A stretch of 64,000 bases of DNA from Paraburkholderia sp. CNPSo 3272 (GTDB taxonomy: Bacteria > Pseudomonadota > Gammaproteobacteria > Burkholderiales > Burkholderiaceae): the NCBI RefSeq assembly GCF_024206495.1, contig NZ_JAMBPQ010000007.1:124001-188000 (forward strand). Reading direction: 5' to 3'. A program made the position numbers and the translations under genes. The notes beneath the pieces were generated by a model. It had not been told where the DNA came from, did no database searches, and saw nothing but the letters and a program-made list of their open reading frames with translations. Positions 47,261-54,545 of the stretch are shown piece after piece. Each line of letters begins with the position of its first letter. Within the stretch, counting starts at the first letter, position 1.

Positions 47261-48832
47261 TCAGGCGGCCGCCGGTTGTTGGCCTGCGTGTTGGGCGACG
47301 GGTTCGAGACCGAAATCTTCAGGGAAATGGTTGAGTGCGGAGATCACGGGGTAGGGCGTCATGCCGCCCATCGCGCATAGCGAGCCGGACACCATCGTGT
47401 CGCACAGGTCGCGCAGCAGGGTGACCTGCTTTTCGGACGTGTCGCCCTTGCGGATCTTCGCGATCACCTCGACGCCGCGCGTCGAGCCGATGCGGCACGG
47501 CGTGCACTTGCCGCACGATTCGAGCGTGCAGAACTCCATGGCGTACTGGGCGAGTTCGGCGAGGTTCGACGTGTCGTCGTGCACGACGAGGCCGCCGTGA
47601 CCTACGACCGCGCCAACCGCCGCATACGCTTCGTAGTCCATGGGAATGTCCCACTGGCTCTCCGGCAGATAGGTGCCGAGCGGGCCGCCCACCTGCACGG
47701 CGCGTGCCGGACGGCCGCTGGCGGTGCCGCCGCCGTAGTCGACCATCAGCTCGCGCAACGTCACGCCGAACGCAAGTTCCACGAGCCCACCGCGCGCGAT
47801 GTTGCCCGCGAGCTGGAACGGCAGCGTGCCGCGCGAGCGGCCCATGCCGAAGTCCTTGTAGTACGCCGCGCCCTTGGCAAAGATGATGGGCACCGTGGCG
47901 AGCGTGATGACGTTGTTGATGACCGTGGGCTTGCCGTAGAGGCCGGCGAGCGCGGGCAGCGGCGGCTTGGCGCGCACGATGCCGCGCTTGCCCTCGAGCG
48001 ACTCGAGCAGCGCCGTTTCCTCGCCGCATACGTAAGCGCCCGCACCCTTGGCCACGAACAGTTCGAAGCGCTTGCCGCTGCCGAGCACGTCGTCGCCGAG
48101 CCAGCCGGCAGCGCGTGCACGGCGGATGGCTTCTTCGAGCGCTTCGATCGAATGCGGATACTCGCTGCGCACGTAGATATGGCCCACGGTCGCGCCCACC
48201 GCGATGCCCGCGATCGTCATGCCCTCGATCAGCACGTACGGATCGCTTTCCATGACGAGGCGGTCGGAGAACGTGCCAGAGTCGCCTTCGTCGGCATTGC
48301 AGACGATGTACTTCTGGTCGGCTTGCGCATTGGCGACCGTGCGCCACTTGATGCCCGCCGGGAACGCCGCGCCGCCGCGGCCACGCAGGCCCGACTCGAC
48401 GAGCGCTTCGCAGATAGCGGCGCCGGTCATCTTCAACGCATTGCGCAATCCTTCGAGGCCGCCGTGGGCGGCGTAGTCGTCGGTGGAGAGCGGGTCGGTG
48501 ATACCGATGCGGGCGAACGTGAGGCGCTGCTGCTTGCGCAGATACGGGATCTGTTCGACGAGGCCGACGCTGCGTGCGTGCTGGCCGCCTTGCAGGAAGC
48601 CGGCGTCGAAGAGTGCGCCGACTTCATCAGGTTCGACGTTCGCATAGCCGACGCGGCCGTCGGGCGTTTGAACTTCGACGAGCGGTTCCAGATAGAGCAG
48701 GCCGCGCGAGCCGTTGCGCACGAGCTCGATGCTCGCGCCGCGCGCTGCGGCTTCGCGTTCGATGGCTTCGGCGATGGCGTCCGCGCCGAGCGCGAGGGCG
48801 GAGGAGTCACGAGGAACGTAGATGCGTGTCAT
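47261..48832 (-). CDS. fdsB: NAD-dependent formate dehydrogenase beta subunit
   Basis: 523 aa NuoF-like diaphorase subunit. N-terminal thioredoxin-like part without cluster ligands. FMN/NAD site GLRGRGGAAFPAGIKW and VCNADEGDSGTFSDR. C-terminal [4Fe-4S] ligand block ESCGKCTPCRIGSTRG plus a fourth Cys in GSLCAMGG. Takes electrons from FdsA and reduces NAD. It overlaps fdsG by ATGA and precedes fdsA by 13 bp. Confidence 0.95.
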   Translation of the reverse strand: MTRIYVPRDSSALALGADAIAEAIEREAAARGASIELVRNGSRGLLYLEPLVEVQTPDGRVGYANVEPDEVGALFDAGFLQGGQHARSVGLVEQIPYLRKQQRLTFARIGITDPLSTDDYAAHGGLEGLRNALKMTGAAICEALVESGLRGRGGAAFPAGIKWRTVANAQADQKYIVCNADEGDSGTFSDRLVMESDPYVLIEGMTIAGIAVGATVGHIYVRSEYPHSIEALEEAIRRARAAGWLGDDVLGSGKRFELFVAKGAGAYVCGEETALLESLEGKRGIVRAKPPLPALAGLYGKPTVINNVITLATVPIIFAKGAAYYKDFGMGRSRGTLPFQLAGNIARGGLVELAFGVTLRELMVDYGGGTASGRPARAVQVGGPLGTYLPESQWDIPMDYEAYAAVGAVVGHGGLVVHDDTSNLAELAQYAMEFCTLESCGKCTPCRIGSTRGVEVIAKIRKGDTSEKQVTLLRDLCDTMVSGSLCAMGGMTPYPVISALNHFPEDFGLEPVAQHAGQQPAAA

Positions 48833-49344
48833 GCGGCCTCCTCGGTGCGAACGGTCGCGAGCGCGGCAGCGTAGAGTTTGTCGAACTTCTGCGGGGTCAC
48901 TTTTGCGTGCAACGTGCCGTTAATCATCATGGCGGGCGAGAGCGCACATTGGCCGAGGCAATAGACGGACTCCAGCGCGACCGGGCCTTCATGCGTGTGC
49001 GCATGTTCGCCGTCGTGGCCGTGCTGTCCGAACCGGCAGCCGGTATGCGCCTCGACGTGCTGCGCGAGCGCCTCGCTGCCCATGCTGCGGCAGGCCTCGG
49101 CGCGGCACAGCTGGACCGTGACCGGCGCGGGCGGCGCAGTGCGGAAATGGTGATAGTAGGTGATCACGCCGTGGACCTCGGCGCGCGAAAGATTCAGCGC
49201 CTTCGAGAGCGGCACGACCGTGGCCGGCGGCACGAAGCCGACTTCGTCCTGGATCGCATGCAGGATCGCAAGCAGCGTGCGGCCTGGTTGCGCGTGACGC
49301 AGGACGAGATCGTCCGGCGCGCTAACAGTTGTCTCGTCCATCAT
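48829..49344 (-). CDS. fdsG: NAD-dependent formate dehydrogenase gamma subunit
   Basis: 171 aa NuoE-like [2Fe-2S] subunit. Ligands in LCRAEACRSMG and VYCLGQCALSPAMM. A His-rich insert (GQHGHDGEHAHTHEG) sits between them, longer than in many relatives. Start ATG 49344 is chosen from the strong site AGGAGAAG; a second ATG follows directly. First gene of the fds operon, divergent from the FdsR-like regulator with a 127-bp promoter region containing a long imperfect palindrome. Confidence 0.93.
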   Translation of the reverse strand: MMDETTVSAPDDLVLRHAQPGRTLLAILHAIQDEVGFVPPATVVPLSKALNLSRAEVHGVITYYHHFRTAPPAPVTVQLCRAEACRSMGSEALAQHVEAHTGCRFGQHGHDGEHAHTHEGPVALESVYCLGQCALSPAMMINGTLHAKVTPQKFDKLYAAALATVRTEEAA

Positions 49345-49358
49345 GGGGCTTCTCCTGG

Positions 49359-49398
49359 GCATATATGCACTTGTTATTCATAAAGTGTGCATCTATGC
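49359..49398. promoter_or_regulatory. Imperfect 12-bp inverted repeat between fdsG and its regulator
   Basis: Arms GCATATATGCAC (49359-49370) and GTGCATCTATGC (49387-49398) match as an inverted repeat with one mismatch, 16 bases apart. A plus-strand promoter TTGTTA-N17-TATGCT (49371-49399) for the regulator lies on top of it, so autoregulation and control of fdsG are both plausible. Confidence 0.55.
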
Positions 49399-49471
49399 TG
49401 CGGTTGTCTTGTGGTCTGACCGAACAATAGGCCCGTGGAAAGGCAGACGCAATAGGAAGGAAAATTTCATA

Positions 49472-50569
49472 ATGATCAAGGTCGAGTGCCAGGCACAGCT
49501 AGTCGTGCGCGACGCGGAAGGCCGCGAGGCAAGCCTGACGGACGTTGTGCCGTTGCTTGCGCTCGTCGCCGAAGAAGGAAGCATTGCGCAGGCGGCGCAG
49601 CGTAAGGGTTTGTCCTATCGCCATGCGTGGGGCGTTTTGCGTGAAGTGGAGGAGCGCCTGGGGGGCGCGTTGATCGCGAAAGCGCGTGGCCGCGGCTCCG
49701 TGCTCTCCGAACTGGGCGAGGCCGTGCTGCGCTCGCAGCGCCTGTGCGGGGAGCGGCTGCAGGGCAACCTCGAGGCGCTGGCTAGTGAAGTGGCGAGCGA
49801 CCTGAACCGCTGGCTCGCGCCCGATGCGCAAGATCTGCGCATCCATGCTTCGCACGGTTACGCGGTGGCGGCGCTCGTGACGGCGTTGGTGGCCGACCAG
49901 GTGCCCGTGGAGATCAAATACCGCGACAGCGTGGATGCGATCACGGCGCTTGCGCGCGGTGAATGCGATCTCGCGGGTTTTCACCTCCCGCGCGGCGATT
50001 TTCGGGCCGCTTGTGCCAACGCCTACCGCAGCTGGCTCGATCCACAGCGGCACGTGCTCATCCATCTCACGCAGCGCAAGCAGGGACTCTTTGTCGGTCG
50101 CGGCAACCCGAAGCAGGTCACGGGTCTCGCCGACCTCGCGCGCGGCGATATCCGCTTCGTGAACCGGCAGCCGGGCTCGGGCACGCGCCTGCTGATCGAT
50201 CTGCTGCTCACGCGCATTGGCGTCGATCCCGAGCGCGTGAACGGCTACGCGTCGTCGGAGCTCACGCATTCGGCCATCGCCGCGTTCGTGGCGAGCGGGA
50301 TGGCCGACGTGGGCTTCGGCGTCGCGCCGGCTGCGCATCACTTCGGGCTTGATTTCATTGAAATTGCCGACGAAGACTACTATTTCGCGTGCGATCGCGG
50401 GCATCTCACGCACGAGCCGCTGGCGACCGTACTGGGTCTGCTGCGCGGCGCAGGGTTCCGTGCGTCCGTTGCGCAATTGGAGGGATACGATCCGGCGTCG
50501 TGCGGCGACGTAGTGGAACTCGAAGCGGCATGGGGCGGGACGCGTGAGGGCGATGCGCAGGCGTTGTAA
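49472..50569 (+). CDS. FdsR-like regulator: ModE-type HTH plus substrate-binding domain
   Basis: 365 aa. N-terminal winged helix of the ModE/LysR style (LLALVAEEGSIAQAAQRKGLSYRHAWGVLREVEERLGGALI in pieces), recognition segment SYRHAWGVLREVE. The remainder is a periplasmic-binding-protein-like sensor (HGYAVAALVTALVADQ, RFVNRQPGSGTRLLIDLLL, DVGFGVAPAAHHFGLDF) of the type found in molybdate/tungstate or related regulators. No signal peptide, so cytoplasmic. Its position divergent from fdsG and its architecture suggest an FdsR equivalent controlling formate dehydrogenase, perhaps with molybdate or formate as signal. Strong site AGGAAGGAAAA before ATG 49472. Confidence 0.85.
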   Translation: MIKVECQAQLVVRDAEGREASLTDVVPLLALVAEEGSIAQAAQRKGLSYRHAWGVLREVEERLGGALIAKARGRGSVLSELGEAVLRSQRLCGERLQGNLEALASEVASDLNRWLAPDAQDLRIHASHGYAVAALVTALVADQVPVEIKYRDSVDAITALARGECDLAGFHLPRGDFRAACANAYRSWLDPQRHVLIHLTQRKQGLFVGRGNPKQVTGLADLARGDIRFVNRQPGSGTRLLIDLLLTRIGVDPERVNGYASSELTHSAIAAFVASGMADVGFGVAPAAHHFGLDFIEIADEDYYFACDRGHLTHEPLATVLGLLRGAGFRASVAQLEGYDPASCGDVVELEAAWGGTREGDAQAL

Positions 50570-50681
50570 TAGAAGGCAACGGATTCGCCAGACTACGCTG
50601 CAGACTGGGGCGCTTTTTGTGATACTTTCAGTTTGTATCCGCTCTCACGTTTCAGATGCGCGCCCGCCGCGCCGATCGACC

Positions 50682-50948
50682 ATGAAATTTGTCCTCAAAG
50701 TTGGTGCTGCTGCCGCTACGGCGGCAGCGTTGTTGGCTACATTCAACGTTGCGTTTGCGCAGAACTCGCCGGGCGTGCCTGGTGGCATTCTGAGCGATCA
50801 GTTCAAGTTCAACGAGCACCCACAGATGCAGTTCGCGGCTTCGGCGCCGTCGGCCAAGTATCAACATGGCAAGCCCACTGCCGCCCGCAAGCGTGGCGAT
50901 CTGGGTGATCAGAACGGCTGTAATCTGCAGTGCCCGCAGGACAATTGA
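50682..50948 (+). CDS. Small exported protein of unknown function
   Basis: 88 aa with a clear signal peptide (MKFVLKVGAAAATAAALLATFNVAFA, cleavage after AFA). The mature part is about 62 residues, starting QNSPGVPGGILSDQF, basic in the middle (KPTAARKRGD) and ending CNLQCPQDN with two Cys that could pair. Family not recognised. No good ribosome site, but the signal peptide fixes the start. It is followed by a terminator hairpin and lies between the formate regulator and tmRNA. Confidence 0.6.
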   Translation: MKFVLKVGAAAATAAALLATFNVAFAQNSPGVPGGILSDQFKFNEHPQMQFAASAPSAKYQHGKPTAARKRGDLGDQNGCNLQCPQDN

Positions 50949-50993
50949 CGATCTGGAGGCGCGCGCGAAAGTAGCGCCGCCGGTGGCATGAAG

Positions 50994-51034
50994 AAAAAAC
51001 TCGCGAGGCCCGAAGGGGCTGTCGCGAGTTTTTT
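50994..51034 (+). terminator. Terminator after the small exported protein
   Basis: 13-bp stem AAAAAACTCGCGA/TCGCGAGTTTTTT with an inner GGCCC/GGGGC hairpin; T6 tail. Confidence 0.85.
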
Positions 51035-51078
51035 GTATGCGCTTTGGCGGGATGGTGAGCGTAAGGACCGTGGCAAGC

Positions 51079-51111
51079 AAAAAGCCCCGACCGCCTTGCG
51101 GCGCCGGGGCT
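51079..51111 (-). terminator. tmRNA terminator
   Basis: On the minus strand AGCCCCG/CGGGGCT around a GC-rich loop, followed by TTTTGCTTG, 34 bp past the tmRNA 3' end. Confidence 0.8.
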
Positions 51112-51144
51112 CGAGTCCGTTCGTCGTGGACGAAAGGAGATATC

Positions 51145-51514
51145 TGGTGGAGCCGGCGGGAATCGAACCCGCGTCCAGAAGCAGTCCATAACCAGTTCTA
51201 CATGCGTAGTTCTGTCATTTGATTTAACCGCAGCGACGCGGACGAACACGCTGCGCTACGGCGATTCACTAGATTTTCGACCTTGGCGTCGTGACGCCAC
51301 CAAGGCTTAACTGACGTAAATGACCTCTGGCGGTATTGCTACCGGTCTTGCGACGCTAGCCCGTCAGTGAGCCAGGCAGAGGACGGCGGCCCTTAGGCTG
51401 CCAGTGCGAACGTATCGTCGTTTGCAGTTACGTTTTTCCCATTGATTAACGAGGTGACGGGTCCTCGGCATGCCCTGATTACTTCATAACCCCTGTCGAA
51501 ACCAGGTCGGCCCC
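51145..51514 (-). ncRNA. ssrA: tmRNA (ssrA)
   Basis: About 370 nt on the minus strand. The 5' end GGGGCCGACCTGGTTTCGAC and the 3' end GGTTCGATTCCCGCCGGCTCC-type T-arm/acceptor with CCA form the alanine-tRNA-like domain (G-U pair at the third position of the acceptor). The resume codon begins the tag frame GCA at 51425; the tag reads ANDDTFALAA and stops with TAA at 51393. Rescues stalled ribosomes by trans-translation with SmpB. Confidence 0.95.
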
Positions 51515-51526
51515 AGAGGAAAAAAC

Positions 51527-51557
51527 ATTATCCCATAGTTCGCCATATGAGGCGAAC
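51527..51557 (-). promoter_or_regulatory. ssrA promoter with an overlapping dyad
   Basis: On the minus strand a -10 GATAAT at 51532-51527 and a weak -35 TTCGCC at 51556-51551. A perfect 7-bp dyad GTTCGCC-N6-GGCGAAC (51538-51557) covers the spacer and -35. Confidence 0.45.
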
Positions 51558-51616
51558 CGCGCCGGGTTCAAGGACGCACGGGACTCTTCGCGATCAAAAG
51601 CCGCTTTTACGTCGCC

Positions 51617-52339
51617 TCAGGCCGGCTTGCCGATGTGCTGAAGCAGGGCGAACAGCGTCGCCGTGGTGGCGGCGACATATTGCGCGTTCCACTGCGAGGG
51701 CGGTACGTCGTTGCCGCAGTAGCCGTAGGCGGCGGCGATCGTCGCCATGCCCGCCGCGGCGCCCGCCTGCACGTCGCGCAGATCGTCGCCGACATAGACC
51801 ACGCGCTGCGGCGCAATGTCGAGCGCCTCGGCCGCGTGCAGCAAGGGCGCCGGATGCGGCTTGGAATAGGGCGTCGTGTCGCCGCTCACCACGCAGCTTG
51901 CGCGCGTGTCCAGGTGCATCAGCTTCACGAGCGGCTCGGTGAGACGGGCGACCTTGTTGGTCACGATGCCCCAGCGCACGCCGCGGGCGTCGAGGTCGTC
52001 GAGCACCGCATCGATGCCCGCGAAGAGCGCCGTCTCGATGCGTAGATTCGCCTCATAGTTGGCGAGGAACTCCTCACGCATTGCGGCGAACTTGCGATCG
52101 TCGGGGCCGATCCCGAACGCGCCGCCAATCAGGCCGCGCGCGCCCGCCGATGCGAGCGGACGCAGCTTCTCGAGCGGCGTGGGCGCGAGGCCGCGCGCGT
52201 GGCGCATCTGGTTGACGGCGGCGGCGAGGTCGGGGGCCGTATCGGCGAGCGTGCCGTCGAAGTCGAACAGCACGGCGTCGCATGCGGCAAGCGCTGCAGC
52301 GCTGTCTGCGGCAGGTTGGGCGTTCGTGGGTGAGTTCAT
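51617..52339 (-). CDS. gph: Phosphoglycolate phosphatase
   Basis: 240 aa HAD-family hydrolase. Nucleophile block VLFDFDGTLADTAPDL (motif I), Thr in IVTNK (motif II), Lys in SKPHPAPL (motif III) and the acidic pair in YVGDDLRDVQAG (motif IV). Removes 2-phosphoglycolate from DNA repair or oxygenation. Start ATG 52339 (MNSPTNAQPAADS); an open frame upstream to 52408 is not needed. It follows ubiG on the same strand, 86 bp apart, a common pairing in this group. Confidence 0.92.
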   Translation of the reverse strand: MNSPTNAQPAADSAAALAACDAVLFDFDGTLADTAPDLAAAVNQMRHARGLAPTPLEKLRPLASAGARGLIGGAFGIGPDDRKFAAMREEFLANYEANLRIETALFAGIDAVLDDLDARGVRWGIVTNKVARLTEPLVKLMHLDTRASCVVSGDTTPYSKPHPAPLLHAAEALDIAPQRVVYVGDDLRDVQAGAAAGMATIAAAYGYCGNDVPPSQWNAQYVAATTATLFALLQHIGKPA

Positions 52340-52425
52340 GTCTGGAAGCGATGGCGCGGCGCGCCGGTGTGCAGGAAGTGCCGCCGGAGCAGGGGAAACC
52401 GGCGGCACCGCTCGCGCTAACGCCG

Positions 52426-53124
52426 TCAGGCGCCGCGCCGGCAGGCGATCATGTAATTGACGCTGGAGTCGTTCGAAAGCGCGAAGTGCCGCGTGAGCGG
52501 GTTATACGTGATGCCTTTGATCTCGGCGACGTGCATGCCGGCGTCGCGCACGAACGCGGCAAGCTCCGAGGGGCGGATGAAGCGCGCGTAGTCGTGCGTG
52601 CCCTTGGGCAGCATCTGGGCGATGTATTCCGCGCCGATCACGGCGAGAAGATACGACTTCACGTTGCGATTGAGCGTCGAAAAGAATACCCAGCCGCCAG
52701 GCTTCACGAGCGTCGCGCAGGCCTTCACGACCTCGGCGGGCTGCGGCACGTGTTCGAGCATTTCCATGCAGGTCACGACGTCGAACGATGCAGGTTCGCG
52801 CGCGGCGATCGCTTCGGCCGCGATCAGCTCGTAGTCCACCGTCACGCCGCTCTCGAGGCTATGCAGGTCGGCCACGCCGAGCGCCTCGCGCGACAGGTCG
52901 ATGCCTTTTACGGTCGCGCCAAGCCCCGCCATCGATTCGGAGAGGATGCCGCCACCGCAGCCGATGTCGAGGACACGCTTGGACGATAGATGCGCATGGC
53001 TGTCTATCCAGCCCAGGCGAATGGGGTTGAGTTCGTGCAGCGGCTTGAATTCGGCATTCGGGTCCCACCAGCGATGAGCGAGATCGCTGAATTTTTGCAG
53101 CTCGTGGGGATCGGCATTCGTCAT
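52426..53124 (-). CDS. ubiG: Ubiquinone biosynthesis O-methyltransferase UbiG
   Basis: 232 aa SAM-dependent methyltransferase that carries out both O-methylations of ubiquinone synthesis. Motif [14 protein letters not shown], motif [15 protein letters not shown], and motif [18 protein letters not shown]. The start [28 protein letters not shown] is diagnostic for UbiG. ATG 53124 is chosen ([10 protein letters not shown]). First gene of a ubiG-gph pair. Confidence 0.95.
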   Translation of the reverse strand: MTNADPHELQKFSDLAHRWWDPNAEFKPLHELNPIRLGWIDSHAHLSSKRVLDIGCGGGILSESMAGLGATVKGIDLSREALGVADLHSLESGVTVDYELIAAEAIAAREPASFDVVTCMEMLEHVPQPAEVVKACATLVKPGGWVFFSTLNRNVKSYLLAVIGAEYIAQMLPKGTHDYARFIRPSELAAFVRDAGMHVAEIKGITYNPLTRHFALSNDSSVNYMIACRRGA

Positions 53125-53282
53125 GTCGTGGCGGCCTGAAGCGCGGTGCGGGTCGGAAAGAATAAGCCCCGAGTATACAGGCGGGTGCACAGGGCAGCAA
53201 AATGCCGCACCTTGCCCTCAGGCTTTCCGCAACGATGACGCCGCGCGGAGACAGGCGAAATGAAAGAAGGATAAACGGGCGA

Positions 53283-53310
53283 TAAAAAAAGCCCCGCCGA
53301 AGCGGGGCTT
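53283..53310 (-). terminator. Terminator after the OmpA-family gene
   Basis: 9-bp stem AAGCCCCGC/GCGGGGCTT with a 4-base loop; on the minus strand it continues into a T-run (complement of A7 at 53284-53290). Confidence 0.9.
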
Positions 53311-53337
53311 TTGAGACTTGCGGTCGAGAGCTCGCGA

Positions 53338-53982
53338 TTACTGCTTTTGCGTGCCGACGACTTCGACTTCCACGCGACGGTCCGGTGCGAGGCAGGCGAT
53401 GAGAGCCTTGCGGTTCTTCTGGTTGCAGCCCGTCGTAACCGGGTTGCGCTTGCCCTTGCCTTCCGTGTAGATACGCTCTGCCGGAACGCCCTTGCTGACC
53501 AGGTACGACTTGACGGCTTGCGCACGGCGCAGCGACAGGCGGTCGTTGTAGGCAACCGAGCCGATACGGTCGGTGTAGCCCGTCGCGACGACGACTTCGA
53601 GGTTCAGAGCCTGGATCTTGCTTGCCAGGTCGTCCAGCTTTTCCTTGCCAGCCGGCTTCAGGATGGCCTTGTCGAAGTCGAACAGGGCGTCAGCCTGGTA
53701 CGTGATCTTCTGGCTGGTGATGGCCGGCGGCGGCGGAGCGACCGGCGGCTGCGGTGCCTGGGCGACCAGGGCGCCGTCGCACTTGGCGTTGGCGGTGGCC
53801 GGCGTCCAGAATGCATCGCGCCAGCAAAGCTCGTTCGTGCCGTTCATCCACACGTATTCGCCGGTGCCATTCACCCAGTTGTCATTGACGGCTTGTCGCG
53901 ACGCCGGCACCGATTGTGCCTGAGCGGATGCAGCCACAACTGCGGTAGCTGCAATGAACGCGAGCTTTGAAAGTTTATTCAT
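53338..53982 (-). CDS. OmpA-family outer-membrane protein
   Basis: 214 aa. Signal peptide MNKLSKLAFIAATAVVAASAQA. Short N-terminal region with Trp/Tyr repeats (VNGTGEYVWMNGTNELCW) instead of the eight-stranded barrel of E. coli OmpA. Pro-rich hinge (QPPVAPPPPA). C-terminal OmpA/MotB peptidoglycan-binding domain with LFDFDKAILKPAGKEKLDDLA and GYTDRIGSVAYNDRLSLRRA. Anchors the outer membrane to peptidoglycan. The ribosome site AGAGGAGAAAT lies directly before ATG 53982, which implies high expression. Two Cys near the end (TGCN..ACLAP) may pair. Confidence 0.92.
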   Translation of the reverse strand: MNKLSKLAFIAATAVVAASAQAQSVPASRQAVNDNWVNGTGEYVWMNGTNELCWRDAFWTPATANAKCDGALVAQAPQPPVAPPPPAITSQKITYQADALFDFDKAILKPAGKEKLDDLASKIQALNLEVVVATGYTDRIGSVAYNDRLSLRRAQAVKSYLVSKGVPAERIYTEGKGKRNPVTTGCNQKNRKALIACLAPDRRVEVEVVGTQKQ

Positions 53983-54058
53983 ATTTCTCCTCTCGAAATT
54001 GAGATTACCGCAGGTTTACTGCGAGCCATGTGACGAAGACAAGTCATACATTGCTCGA

Positions 54059-54067
54059 AGTATAACA
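54059..54067 (-). promoter_or_regulatory. Extended -10 promoter of the OmpA-family gene
   Basis: Minus strand TGTTATACT (extended -10, TGn plus TATACT), leader of about 70 nt. No consensus -35. Confidence 0.5.
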
Positions 54068-54410
54068 TTGGCAAGTTGTGGGGAACGCTTTGCGTTGTGT
54101 AGACTTCGAGCAGTGTCTAACTTTGTGCGTTGGCATTTTGCCATATCGTTCCCCTCCGACGATAAAAAAAGTCCGCCCCTTTCACTGCTGCTGGTCGAAC
54201 GTGGTACGCCCGCAACAAAAAAGTTCCCTTGATTTTACCTGGTATTGCGCCTGGGTAGCGCAAGCGTCACACATTGTCATCCAAATCGGTGGCGATGCAT
54301 CTGATTCCGGTTCGCACTGCGGCGTTTGCGCCACGCTCAAGGCGCTTTTAAGCCCTTCGGCTTCATCCCTCTAATAGGTATACGCACGCCGCGGGCGAGG
54401 ATGTCGTGCA

Positions 54411-54419
54411 TGGTAGAAT
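54411..54419 (+). promoter_or_regulatory. Extended -10 promoter of gyrA
   Basis: TGGTAGAAT, TGn followed by TAGAAT, about 125 bases before the gyrA start; no consensus -35. Confidence 0.5.
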
Positions 54420-54545
54420 CGCGTGATGCGCTGCGTCCGCGGCGTCCATGCGACAGCTGGGCGTCCCGCGGTGACTGCGGCGACCTCCGCTCTTCCAGTT
54501 GGGGCGAGCCGCTAGCACACCGCGTGCCCAAATAAGACATCGATA

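Larger units (their letters stand above)
53983..54545. other. Divergent ompA-like / gyrA intergenic region
   Basis: 563 bp without a supported gene. Holds an extended -10 promoter for the OmpA-like gene (54059-54067), an extended -10 for gyrA (54411-54419) and an AT-rich centre at 54155-54245. A 98-codon plus frame here has no ribosome site. Confidence 0.45.
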
